Part shown: positions 11,857-24,600 of the stretch, piece after piece
Layout: every line of letters begins with the position of its first letter
How positions within the stretch are numbered: position 1 is the first letter of the stretch
Source of the DNA: Persicaria tinctoria
Lineage: Eukaryota; Streptophyta; Magnoliopsida; Caryophyllales; Polygonaceae
Assembly (NCBI GenBank): GCA_037127255.1
Contig: JBANSL010000013.1
Location: 9,860,188 to 9,924,187 of the forward strand
Length of the DNA: 64,000 nucleotides
Reading direction: 5' to 3'
Position numbers and translations under genes: made by a program
Notes under the pieces: model-generated
What the model saw: the letters and a program-made list of their open reading frames with translations, nothing else
What the model was told of the DNA's origin: nothing
Databases searched by the model: none

Positions 11857-12020
11857 CACCATATAGTATTTTTTTGATTAAGTAATAATTCGAGCTCAGA
11901 CATACCCGAAACTCAAGGAGCCGATAAGTCGGCAGACGGACGAACTGTCGTGCAATCAATATATACCGAAAATAAAGAAAAAGCACTCGACACAAACATG
12001 CACCCTGAAAAGAATGAACT

Positions 12021-12243
12021 TGTGAAGCTTTGATATAAACCCAAAATTCATCTTTATTACAGCTCAAAACCAGAGAGAAGATAAAAGAGATGAAGAAAGA
12101 GAGAGTGAAGTTGTTGAATGTCGATTAGAGATTTAGAGGAGATGGGTATTTATAGACCTATATCCTCCAATCTCCCTAATTACAGAAACCTCCCTCTTAT
12201 TTCTAAATTACATAATATATCCTTATTTACATATATCTCATTA
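12021..12243 (-). repeat. 3' LTR of the second Copia element
   Basis: 223 bp. On the element's own strand it starts TAATGAGATA right after the purine-rich AAAGAGGG and ends GCTTCACA. A TATA-like CTATAAATACCC lies on the minus strand near 12147-12158. Confidence 0.88.
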
Positions 12244-15200
12244 CCCTCTTTGGGGGTTTCAAAGACCATGCCCAACTTGACCGAGAGAAATATGTGTTGA
12301 GCTTCTCCAAGAGGCTTGGTCATTAGATCTGCTAGCTGAAGGGCATTAGGAACAGGATGGGTAAGTAGGAAACCATCTTGTTGTTGTTGTTCCCGTACAA
12401 AGTGGCAATCTATCCTTAAGTGTTTGGTCCTCTCGTGAAACACTGGATTTGCTACAAGGTGTTGAGCCGATCGGTTGTCAATTGTCATAATATAGGGGAA
12501 TTGGTCGAGGAATAGACACATGTAGATTGTTGAATAATCTATCTAACCGGATCATCTCACTTGAAGCATAAGAGATTGCCCTGTATTCAAACTCAGTGGA
12601 TGACTTACAAACTATCTTTTGCTTCTTTGTCTTCCATGAAATCAGGTTTTTGCCCAACAACATACAATAGCCAGATAAAGACTTAGCTGAATAAGCACAA
12701 GATCCCCAATCTGCATCTGTGTATGTAGTAAGATCTAAAGATGACTGAGTTGAATAAAACAAGCCTGTATTGAGAGTTCCCTTCAAATATCGAAGAACAT
12801 GCATTGCTGCCTTATAATGTGGAACTTTAGGAGAGTTGGTGAATTGAGATAAGTGTTGAACTGCGTATGAGAGATCAGGATGAGTCATGTTCAAAAATAA
12901 AAGTCTTTCAACCAGCCATCTATATGATTCTGGATCTTCTAGAGGAACACCATCTTCAGGAGAAAGCGTCAATCCTCTTGGTAAAGAAAACTTAGCTTCC
13001 TTAGTGTCCAACATTTGAGTGTCTCAAATCCAGAATATACTTTCGTTGATGAATTGTCATGCCAATAGGTGATCTAGATATATATTTCCATTCCAAGGAA
13101 ATATCCAACTTGTCCAATTCAAGGTCCTTGATTGTAAACTTGATGTGCAGCTCGTTCTTTGTGTTGGTGATAAAATCTTCACCATCACCTGTCAAAAGTA
13201 AATCATCTACATAGACAAGAGCGGTTACAATACCTTTGGAAACCTTCTTAACAAACATAGAATAATCTTGTTTGGACTGTACACAACCCAGTGAAATGAG
13301 AAACTTTGTAAGTTCCACATTCCACTGTCTACTAGCTTATTTCAGGCCATACAAAGATCTTTTTAAAAGACAAACTTGACCTGAAATAACTTTATCATAT
13401 CCGTCTGGTGGATTCATGTAAATCTCTTCATCTAGAAACCCATGTAAGAAAACATTATTAATGTCCAACCGATGAATAGACCAATTTCTCATAGTTGCCA
13501 AAGCTAATAAACAGCTCACAGTAGTGAACTCAGCAACAGGAGAAAAAGTATGTTTGTAATCTTTATACTTTACTTGATTATAACATTTGGCAACTAACCT
13601 TGCCTTATACCTTTCAATGGATCCATCGGGTTTTTACTTGAGCTTGAAGACCCATTTTGATCCAATTGCTTTCTTCCCATTAAGAAGTGTTGTCAATATC
13701 CAAGTCTTGTTTTTCTCTAAAGTTTGCAACTCTTTATTCACGGCCTCAATCCAGTTACCATCCTTTTTAGCTTATGCATAAGTGTGTGGCTCATGAATCT
13801 GAACCATATTAGCAAAAGAGAGAACAAACTCACTAGAATAACAGTTACTATCTCCAAGAACAATAGACATAAAACTTTGTGAATAGGAATTAGACTTTTG
13901 AATTGATGGACATAAAAATTCCTTCAATTTAGCAAGAGGTTGATGTACCCTGCTAGATCTTCTTAGTTGGAAATCAGTGTCTGGAACAACCTTTGCAACA
14001 GGTGGAACACTCCCACTAGACTGATCATCAGAACTAGAACATGTCATCTCAGTGGAACTAAAATATGTAATCTCAGCAGGAGATTCAGTAGAATCACTTA
14101 CAGCGTCATCATTAACCTAAGATTCAATACTTAGACCAGGAAGATCATTCATATGAGGTGGAACAGGTAGATATGAAGAATCAGCAGGACTTACCAAAGG
14201 AAATGAATAAGGAACAATGTCTGAAGTAACATGCATTGATTCATTGTTTTGAAAAGGGATTTTATCCTCAAAAAATTGGACATGTCTACTGACAATGTAC
14301 TTATGAGTATCCAAATAAAATAATTTGTAAGCCTTTTGAGCAAAAGGATATCCAACAAGAACACACTTGTAATCCTTAGCACCAAACTTATCCATCTTTG
14401 AATTAGGATTCAAAGCAAACATAAACACCCGATGATTCTTAACTCATCCATAGATGGGGGACAACCAAACAAAACTTCAAATGGAGATTTCCACTTTAAA
14501 ACAACAGAAGGTTATTTGTTAATAATGTGAGAAGCTGCAAGAACACGGTCAACCCAAATTTTCATAGGAAGATTAGCATTAATACACAGAACTCTTGCAA
14601 TCTCAATCAGATACTTGTTTCTCCTTTCTACCTTGCAATTCCGTTGAGGTGTGTAAGGGGCACTCCTCTGATGAACAATGTCTTTAGATGCAAAAAGATT
14701 AAGACAGTCCTTTTGCACAAATTCAGTGCCATTGTCACTTCTAAAACATTTGATATTGGCATTAAACTGAGTATGCACATAAGAAATAAATGTAGACAAT
14801 ATCTTAAACACATGAGTCTTATTAGGGCATAAAAAATGTCCAAATGACTACTTTTATCATCCATAACAGTAAGAAAATAAGAAGCTCCATCAATACTCTT
14901 GGTTTTATATGGACCCCAAATGTCCAAGTGCACCAAATCAAAGCATGAAACAGAAACAAGTTGACTGAGAGGAAAAAGAAGCTTATGCATTTTAGCCAAA
15001 ACACAAATCTCACAGTCAGACAAATGTTTAAAAGGAAGACCTTGCAAATGAACCAAGTTACTCATAGATGCATGACCTAATCTAACATGAAGCTGTGATA
15101 ACAACTTAACATCCTTACAAACTTTGGAAACATTTGACACAAGGATGGCAGATTTATTGAAAATAGGTAAATAAGCAGGATTGATCTTGAATGGAAGTTG

Positions 15201-16738
15201 CTCGATAACATCAGGTATATGATCACATTGCATCGTGTACAACCCATTATGCTTAGAAACAATGACTTGATTAGTGCCAAGGTCCTGGAAAACCCAATTG
15301 TTGGCTGTGAAAATGGATGCAAAACATGAATCATTGACTAATCTACCAACATATAACAAATTATGCTTAAAACTAGGCACAAATAAGACATTATGTAATA
15401 CAATTCTATCATTGAGATGCAAAGTTCCTATCTCACCAACATAAGACACATTCTTATCAAGCATACCCGGATTGATAGGCTTACTGAGCAACCTCCTATC
15501 ACTAAGGAGATAATCATATGATCTGTAGCCCCCGTGTCAATAATCCAATATGTATCTTTAGAAAGTCGAGCTAACAAAGATCATTACAAAGCCTTAGAAT
15601 TACCTTCCAAATTTGTCACAGTAGCACAGTTCACTTGACTCTTTTCTTGCATAGCTTTCAACAATTATTGGCATAAAGTATTAACCAAGGAGTTATCCAT
15701 CTTTCCTCCAGCACTAGGACCTGCCGATTATTGGTACCACCCTCCTCTAAAGGTGACTCCAATTCCCTTTCAGAAGCTTCAAACACATTGTTAGATGCAG
15801 TCTTGCCATCACGAGGACCCTTATACCACTCAGGAAAACCATGAAGCTTGAAGCAATTCTCCATAATGTGACCTTTCCCTCTACAATGATAACATATCTT
15901 GTCCTTATTATCCTTTCGAAGATCTTTCTTATTGCCTTGATACTTGCCACCCTGTTGTGAGCCTCTTCTAGCAGCAACTAAGGCCATGTTTTCTAACTGA
16001 GATCTAGAAGACCCTGCTGAAACCCCTTTGCCACCCACAACCTGTTGAACCAAGTAATAGCTAGGCTCTATTGACTGTGGCAAAGGATCAGTTGCTAGGA
16101 TACTATTGCACACAAACTCATACCCTTCTCCAAGGCCCATTAAAAATTGCATCAGACGATTCCTTCCTTCTGTCTCAGACACTTTCTTTGCCAATTGACA
16201 AGAAAAGTTCACCATGGCACCGCAAACACAACCAGGAAAACCTTCCACACTTTGCAGTTCATCCCAAACCCGCTTCAACTTATTGAAATACTCTGTTATT
16301 GTCTTATCACCTTTGGTAATATGAACTAATTCTTTCTTCAATTGAAAAATGAGTGGGGCGTTCGTTTGGCCATACCTTTCTCACAGTTATGCCCAAAGAT
16401 CCTTAGCAGAATCGACGTACATAAAACTCTCTGAGATCGTGCTAACCATCGAATTCAAAACCCAACACCAGACCATATAATCCGCGCGAGTCCACCTCTG
16501 CAACTCAAGAGATCCCACCGGAAGCTTTTCGCACAACCCATCAATGAATCTCAACTCGTTTTTTGTACCCAACGCAAACCGGATTCCTCGACTTCACCCC
16601 TAAGAAATTCGTCCCAGAGAATTGGAAAGAAACCAATTGCACTCCAGGGTTGTCCGAATTAGCCAAGGCAAGAGGATCATTATGATTGATTTGAGATCCT
16701 CCGCCTCCAAGAACACCAGACATCACTTCATCAGCCAT
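12244..16738 (-). pseudogene. Copia gag-pol polyprotein, heavily disrupted
   Basis: Reading starts at ATG 16738 (MADEVMSGVL). Gag continues in three separated frames to 15658 with a zinc knuckle CX2CX4HX4C (CYHCRGKGHIMENC). The GAG-pre-integrase and integrase parts lie at about 15491-14512 (HLDIWGPY, RSDNGTEF). Reverse transcriptase lies at about 13520-13001 (YVDDLL) and RNase H at about 13014-12250 (DADWG, TKPLGE). Frameshifts and stops separate nearly every block, and the stretch 14117-13772 between integrase and RT is a degraded linker. No functional protein is expected. Confidence 0.9.
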
Positions 16739-16856
16739 CACCAAGAACAACTACAGATGATCACCAAGACCCGACTCCGAATCATCGTCGCACCAAGCGA
16801 AAATCCGACAATATCCACCAGATCCCTCTACAAACTAGATCAATCAAAGCTCCAGT

Positions 16857-16868
16857 GCTCTGATACCA
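16857..16868 (-). other. Primer-binding site of the second Copia element
   Basis: The minus strand reads TGGTATCAGAGC directly after the LTR end CTTCACA. Confidence 0.9.
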
Positions 16869-17087
16869 TGTGAAGCTTTAATATAAACACAAAATCAATC
16901 TTTATTACAACTCAAAACCATAGAGAAGATACAAGAGATGAAGAACGAGAGAGCGAAGTTGTTGAATGTCGGTTAGAGAAGATGGGTATTTATAGACCTA
17001 TATCCTCTAATCTCCCTAATTACATAAACCTCCCTCTTATTTCTAAATTACATAATATATCCTTAATTATTTACATATATCTCATTA
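16869..17087 (-). repeat. 5' LTR of the second Copia element
   Basis: 219 bp, homologous to 12021-12243 over its whole length. It lacks an 8-bp stretch and has a 4-bp insertion relative to that copy. It begins TA and ends CA on the element strand. Confidence 0.88.
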
Positions 17088-18019
17088 GAATCTAAGAAGA
17101 ACTAAACCGAAAAGTTGAAGACGCCGACGAAGAACGAATTTAAACACCACCCAAAAGAAGCATCGGTCAGCTAGATGTAATACACGATATATGAGAAATT
17201 TCTAACTTATATATTTCTCAAACTTTTTTGATAAATTGATATATTATTCCTTTTTTAAAAAAAAGATGTGAACCCCAGTACGTGATGTGCACATATATAT
17301 AACCAATAACAAAAGATTAAACTTGTACTTTTTCTCCACTTTCAAATTAACAAAATTCAACTACGAATTATAAAATGAAACACATATACAGAATATGAAT
17401 TGACACATAAGGCTATCAAAATAATTCATATTAAAAAAATAAGAATCACGTATTCATATCAGCACTGATAGACACGGCTCATGAAAAATAAAGAAGAGAA
17501 TGGAATAGAACAAATTAAAGTATATTCTTATAACAAGTTGACAAAATTATACCACCATTACCATGTCTTTGATTGCCTTTTCCAATTCATGTTAATTAAG
17601 TTAAAACGAAGTAGAAAGTAATAATAAAGTTACGATAACTTGTTTCACCCTTTTGTCTATATATTTATCTTTGCAAGAATTATTCATGAAGTAATAATAA
17701 AGTTAAATAATTTGATTGGGTTTAATTATCAATATACTTGGTCTAATTGTAGCAAGATCGGGTTAATCCAATGTTGTGATGAACATGACAACAATATATA
17801 AAAAATTAAACAAGTTCTAAAAAAGAATTAAACATATTCATTCATCCGATCGTTGTCTTTTTTATACGTTTTTTTAAATAGTTAAAAAATTATATAAAAT
17901 ATTAATTTTGTTTTAAATTTTTGCATAATTTTGTACTTATTTTAGAAAATGTGTCAAAAAAATCAACACCCATCTATTATTGAACGGGGAAAGTGCATCA
18001 TATCGATGGGAGCAAGAGA
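17088..18019. other. Intergenic AT-rich DNA
   Basis: Strongly AT-rich with no plausible gene, splice pattern or RNA gene. No repeat boundary was recognised. Confidence 0.55.
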
Positions 18020-18030
18020 GATTTTAATGA

Positions 18031-18595
18031 ACCAATCACAAGTTTGTTTAGTGGTTGTAGGTAGAGTTGTTATTCGAGTCGAACAAGTTGAGTATTGTTT
18101 GTTCATATTCAGTTCATTTCGAATATGAACGAGCTCGAGCCGAGCCTAATTTTTTACTCGAACTTAAAATTGTGCTCATACTCGGCTCGTTTAGGAAATG
18201 AACGAGTTTGAGCCGAGCTTTTTTCAAGCTCTAAGCAGTTTTACTCTCTCATTAAAGAGTAATTTAAAGGAAATTTTAGAAATTCCAAAAAAGATCGAGT
18301 TATTCGCGTTTAATTCGAACGAGCCGAGCTTTAAAATGTTCTCATACTCTCGGCTCGTTTAGAAAATGAACGAGCTCGAGTCTAGTTTTTATCGAGCGAG
18401 TACGAGTCAAATTCGAGCTAATCATGTTCACTCACCCCTAGTTGTAGGGCTACACGAGGTTCGAAGTTTGAATCCCCTTGTTGGAAGCATGAAGTCGCTT
18501 GTGAGTGTGGGACAGTCAACCCCTTAAATGAGTCATATAGTACCCGATTCAGATGTAGAGCGACTAAGCCGATCGAACTGGACTTAAAAAAAAAA
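18031..18595 (+). mobile_element. SINE copy 1, split by a hAT-type element
   Basis: Without the insert (18062-18440 plus one 8-bp duplication) the SINE is about 178 bp. It has a tRNA-like box-A region around TTTAGTGGTTG, a box-B-like GAGGTTCGAA near 18456, and a 3' oligo(A) tail. Flanks GATTTTAATGA (18020-18030) and GATTTTATTGA (18596-18606) match at 10 of 11 positions, fitting a LINE-type target duplication. A second copy at 28348-28552 shares the box regions and the tail motif GATCGAACT(A/G)GACT. Confidence 0.8.
18062..18440. mobile_element. hAT-type MITE nested in a SINE
   Basis: The 379-bp element runs from TAGAGTTGTTATT to TCACTCACCCCTA, an imperfect terminal inverted repeat of the TAGGGGTG class. 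A perfect 8-bp duplication GTTGTAGG flanks it (18054-18061 and 18441-18448). The interior repeats CGAGCCGAGCTTT/CGGCTCGTTTAG-A-AATGAACGAGCTCGAG blocks and encodes no protein. Confidence 0.87.
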
Positions 18596-18606
18596 GATTT
18601 TATTGA

Positions 18607-19984
18607 TGAATTCAGATAACATGTTGAAGCACATTCATCTAAGATTGAAGGAACAAAACAAGACTAGTTTATAGCACTCGAAAACCTTAAAACCAGCATG
18701 GCACTAAAGTTAAAAAGTCCACCTATATTTACTTTAATGAGTAATGGTCTGAACAGATGACTGAAAACCCGAATGAAAATTTAATGCATATCTCAACAAT
18801 GATCAAAACTTTACTTAATTAGTGATTTGAATTGGCATGCGAAAATCGGGAATTATATCTCTAAATTTTGGTTATTTCTTATTTTGATTACGTATCATAT
18901 TTATAAATTTAAAATAATATCTCACTGCGTGCGAAATGGTTGCCTCATACACCATCTCAAGTTGAAGCTGGAGTACCCTGTTCTCCATCTGGTTGATTTT
19001 GCAGTAGATATGTGTGCACGCTGACCACTCAAAATACTAAATGTTTTTTACGATTATTTTAATCTTCCAAGTATATTTTCATCTGTCAGTACCAGAGTCA
19101 ATGAGTGCCCGATTGTCTCCTCCAACTTTAATGAGGTAAAGAATGTTCTTTTACAATCATTATTAAGAGAATGTTCGTCTGTAAAAAAAGACGGTAGCTA
19201 AAATATTCATCAATTTTTATTTTAGCTTTCTAGGGTTTAGTTGTTTAGGTCAAAAATCAAGTTCAAAATCAATTGATTTCATCACATTCTAAAAATCGCA
19301 GCAAGAAATCATAATTTTGAAAATTTCCAATGCAAGTAAATTAAATTGATTTTAATTATAGGTTTTACCTAAGCAGAAATTAAATCTTTTCCCTTTTTTG
19401 TTATTAGATATTCCAATTTTATTTTCTCCTGGTTATCGCGTTTTAAAATTTTATGTGGACGAAGTCATCGCCCATCAGGCAAGGTTGCTTCTTTCTTCTC
19501 GATCTTGTCTTTGTCTTCTCTCTCTCTCACACATCTCTTACGATCTGAGCGAACTGAAACCACCTTTTCGTTCCCAATCTCTCTCCGCCTCCTCCAAAAA
19601 GGCCATCTTTCTCGTGCTCACCGAAGAAACTGTAGCAGCAAAGCGAAAGATCTGGCACTTTTGAGCTCTTTGCAGCAACTGATTTTTAGCTGCTTACCTT
19701 TTGCTCCGTTTGTTTATAGTCATTTTGTGTATTTTTTAGCATTTTGGATTCATTCTTGCTGTAATTGATTCAGTTTCGTGTATAGTTACTTGATTCGGAT
19801 ATTGTTTAATTGTTTTCATGGAGAAATCGGTGAGGAGTTATATGATAGGTTCTCGAATTCAAGGATTTGTTGTTTCCTGGTAAACTTCAGATCTTTTCTG
19901 GATCTTCTTTTGCCTTTGTTGTATGTTTAGTTGAGTTGCACCGGTCCTGAGTTGAGTTGCCTCGGGATCTGAGGGAAGTGTAAA
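18607..19984 (+). promoter_or_regulatory. Spacer and probable 5' region of SAC gene A
   Basis: No coding frame is supported upstream of the ATG at 19985. A pyrimidine-rich leader with TCTTCTC/CTCTCTC runs at about 19490-19580, typical of plant 5' untranslated regions. The 5' leader could contain an intron, but no transcription start can be fixed. Confidence 0.4.
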
Positions 19985-21625
19985 ATGGAGAAACAAGCTT
20001 CGATTCACGAGGAGGAAGAGTTGGCTCAGCCGAGCGCTCCGTATTATTTGGCGAAATTCAAGCTCTATGAGACTCGCTCGGTATAATTGCTTCTCAACTT
20101 CTTCTTCTTTTCTCTTATTGTTTCAGTTTCTTTATGTATTTTTCCTAACTTCCTCTTGATCTGTTAATAGAACTCTGCTATACTTATTTTGGAATCTGCA
20201 TTTTTGCTGTAGATAATTGTTACAGAAATCGGGTGATTTGCTTATACATATCTTGTCTCAATTACTGTAGTGAGTTTTACCCTTAGCTGTGAGCTAGATG
20301 AGTATTATTGAATTGCTGATTTTTTCTTGGAAGTTTGAAATTAGATGCGGGGATGAAGGATCTACTTTCGCTTTCGAAGAAATTTGTTTGAGCTTTGAGT
20401 TTGGTTGCTGTTGAAGGCCATATAAAGTCATTCAATAAGTGTTTGCCAGCATGTTTAGAAAACTCTCGTGGTTTGACCATGCTATATATTCTTCTCAAAA
20501 GCTTCTCTGGCGTTTATATTGTTCAACCATGAATTCAAAACTTGCTAAGTTCTGTTTATTGGTTCGATTTTTTTTCCCCGAGATATACTAAAACATCTTA
20601 AGAACTTATAGTCTTTGTCCATGACTCACTTTTATCTACTTAGTGGCTTTGCTGTTAAGTGCTTATTTGAGATTACTTGGAAAAATGATTACATGTTCCT
20701 GTTATATCTTATGTTGTGGTGATATATTGTTTCTGTGTAGAAACCAGTCCACCCTTGGGAGTTCTAAAGGTTTGCTCTTAATTATATGAATGTTTTGCAG
20801 AACTTTTATATGGTGGGAAGAGACAAAAGCAAAAGATTTTGGAGAATACTAAAGATTGATCGCTCAGAGCCTTCTGAGCTCAGTGTCACTGAAGATCCCA
20901 CTATCTACTCATATCAGGAATGTTGTGTTCTCTTACAATGTATCCATGAAGGAAACAAGCATACCGGTGGCCTTAAATTCGTCACCACTTGTTATGGAAT
21001 TGTTGGTAAGATGGAGGGACGTGATGTGCATAGGCAGGGTCCTTTGATAGTATGTGACTAAATACAATTTATTTGCTTATTCAGGTTTCATCAAGTTCCT
21101 GGGACCTTACTATGCTCTTCTTATAACGGAAAGAAGAAAGATTGGCATGATTTGTGGTCATGTTATTTATGCTGTCGCCAAAAGCAAGATGATCCCAATT
21201 CCCCATTCTACCGTGCAGTCCAATGTGGATAATCCTAAGAATGAGAACAGGTCTTTTGTCCATTCTGCATGTACATGTAAAATGTACTTGGTACTTGTAA
21301 AGAGACCTAACAATTTGCATTCAGAATTGTGAATTTTATTTTAGTTTCCTTTTTCTTTTTTGGTTTATTCCAACTCTTGAGCCTAATTATTATGGTTTTG
21401 GGAGCCTTTGTCTAACCTAGATTTTAGCTGTCATAGAAGTAAAAGTTCAGTCTATGGTCATTGTTGTTATTATTAACTGAATAGCAATGGGCCTTGTTTC
21501 TATTAACCGAATCTCCTATTTCTTTGTTGGCATAGTTCATTTCTCCTACAATATATCATTTGTAATTGTTATGTCAGTCCTTGTTAAGATTATTTTTATT
21601 TTTACATTTTAGATCTGTCTTTTCT

Positions 21626-21662
<37 letters not shown>

Positions 21663-24600
21663 TTCTTTTGGTAATTGCCCTTTTAGTTTAAACAGTTACA
21701 TATAGACAATTGCGAGTTCACTTCCTGCAAGTGCAGAGGACCAAATTCCTTGTTCTTAGGATACCTTAACAAATGAGGCAAGGTATCATCAGGGTCTACA
21801 GGGAGAGAATAAAAAAGAAAGCACTCTCTCTATGACTCTATCTCTATCTCTCTCTCTTATGTTTTGAACTTTTCCTTTTCTTTCCCTTTATTTATTTGAG
21901 CTAACATTTTTTCTGACTAACTAGTATTTACATTTCCTGTTCCTTACTTTGTTTTTACATTCTTGTATGTTTATTTATGGTATTCTATTTTCTTTCTTTG
22001 GTGAAATGAATAGATACAAGAAGCTCCTATCCAACGTGGACATTACAAAGGACTTCTTTTTCAGCTACTCGTACCGGATCATGCATAGTCTGCAAAACAA
22101 TTTGTGTAATAGTGCGACAGGACTTGTTTCTTATGATACAATGTTTGTCTGGAACTCGTACTTAACTCGGGAAATTCGTAATCTTCTTGGGAACACACAC
22201 TGGACGGTTGTACTAGTACATGGCTTCTTCAAGCAGGTACAATGATGACAAGAATAAATTTTGAATTTTGAAACCTTTGCACCAATTAGATCACTTTCTG
22301 ATATTAAAGTTGCGAATTTTACCTCATAATAGTTGATATATGTCTTTTGATTACTGACAGCAATTTTTATCTTTTGTTGCCAATCAGATTTTGCATTTAT
22401 TGTTTCTTTTATCAATCCCGAGTTTGAATCTGTCATTACTTTTGCCTTGCAAGTTAATAGCACTGTTGAGTATGCCAAGCAAAAATGAGCTTCAATGATT
22501 TTGTTTGATAGAGATGACTGATATCTTGCTCCCACTTATGTGGTTAGAGCTTCAATGTATCTGAAAACTAGGGGCACGAATTGTTGTCCATGGCTGATAT
22601 TCTTGGTATTTTATAAGCCTATTCTCTCCATGTCAGGGGCTTGTACTCTTTCCCTTAGTGATGAAGAATACTTTTCTACTTGATTAAAGTTTTCTACTTT
22701 TCTGTTATGACTTATGAATCTTTTATGTTTGATATGTCTAGGTTAAACTGTCAAAATCAGGCCGGCCTTTCAATTTTACCCTCATTGCTAGACGATCACG
22801 TCATTATGCTGGCACCAGGTATGAAGTTTAGCTTTTTGGGTGAACAAATATGTTGATTTCTTTCCTTTTCCATTTACTCATTTTTTATAACTTGTTATCT
22901 CCAATCCATGTTGTAGTTGTCAGAGTTAGGTTAATAGTATTTTCTTCTTGTCATTTTGTGTTGTGTTTGATGAGTATGTTGTCAGCATGTGCTTTGGATT
23001 TTAATGGCTTCTTGTGCCATGTATTCTGCTTTCTGCTAAACATTTATATTATTATTTTGGTCTTTCACTTTTGTCTTCCATTCTCGTGATTCGGCTAAGC
23101 CATGTACAAGAGAAAAGTTTATCCATACTTTTTCGGTGGCAGATATTTGAAACGTGGTGTCAATAAGAAGGGCCGTGCTGCCAATGATGTTGAGACAGAG
23201 CAGATTGTCTGTGAAGAGATCTCTGGTGAATGCAGTTCTGGCATTACTGCTGTTGTGCAGAACCGGGGATCAATACCCCTTTTCTGGTCCCAAGAGACCT
23301 CCCGATTGAATATTAAGCCTGACATCATATGTATGTTATCCCTTCTTCCTGTGCTCATTTTGTTTCAGATCTCCAGTAAATGCAGGTTTTTTTTGTCATT
23401 TTGACCTTTGAATTTAAGTGGCTGATACATTCTTGTCCATCAAATGTCTAACTCTGTCCAGTGTCAACTGAGGATCAGAGTTACGAGGCAACCCAACTTC
23501 ATTTCCAAAATCTTGTTTCTAGATATGGAAATCCAGTAATTATTTTGAATCTGATTAAGGTACAGTGTGTTCCTTGTCTTGTGATAAATTTGCATGAGTC
23601 CTTGCTTATGCTCTTTTTGAATGTTAACAATTGCAGAAACATGAGAAGAAGCCTCGTGAGTCCATTCTTCATGCAGAATATTTGAAGGCTGTTGCTTTCA
23701 TCAATCAAAGCTTGTCTAAGGAGAACCGGCTTAAGTTTCGAACCTTGGATCTGAACAAGCTTTTTCGGATGTAATTGCCCCTTCCTTGGTTATGTTTATG
23801 TATAAACATTTTCTTCACGTGCAGTGCGGTTGATACACTTTAGCCAAGATTGATAAATTTATAATTTATATGTTAATGGATAGCATAATTAAATTGCAGG
23901 AAAGGTGGTAAAGTGTTGATGCTTCTGAACAAAGTGGCAGCATATGCATTGGAACAAACTGATTTGTTTCACGGTCAAGTGCCTTCTTTTGCTGAATCTG
24001 GCGATTCATGCAACTTCTCCAGCTTCGAGGTTGAACATGACAACAGCAAAAACTTCACTGTGAACCATGGCTCTGCCAAGCCACTAAGGCTTCAACATGG
24101 GGTATTGAGGACTAACTGCATAGATTGTCTGGATCGCACAAATGTTGCTCAGTATGCATATGGATTTGTTGCACTTGGCAATCAGCTGCATGCTTTAGGA
24201 ATCACTAGCACTCCGGAAATTGATGTTGATGATCCTTTGGCATATAGATTAATGGCAATCTATGAGGCAATGGGCGATACTCTCGCTTTGCAGTATTCTG
24301 GGTCTGCAGCCCATAATAAGGTATTGTTATATGTCAATTTTGTTCCATGTCCTCACACAAATGTCAAACTATGACCATCTGTCTATTTCGAGCTTAGCAC
24401 TTTAAAATTGCTCCTTTGTCCGAGAATCCAATCACAATACTAATGTGGCAACTAGCAAATGGTTCTCATGATTCTGTGAAGGGATATACCATATTGCTTG
24501 CCCATTGTGATATTTGCACCAACAGTTATTATGTAAAAGTTAATCATTGGGAGTTTGTGTTTGAAATCTTGATTATGATTTTGATAGATATTTTCTGAAA

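Larger units (their letters stand above)
12021..17087 (-). mobile_element. Second Ty1/Copia retrotransposon, older copy
   Basis: Reversed relative to the first element: 5' LTR 16869-17087, primer site 16857-16868, gag-pol 12244-16738, purine tract just inside 12244, 3' LTR 12021-12243. The LTRs differ by about 13 substitutions plus 8-bp and 4-bp indels (roughly 6%), so it is older than the element at 5216. Flanks GAACT and GAATC match only partly, so the target duplication has decayed or the borders are slightly off. Gag and knuckle motifs resemble the first element, suggesting the same lineage. Confidence 0.9.
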
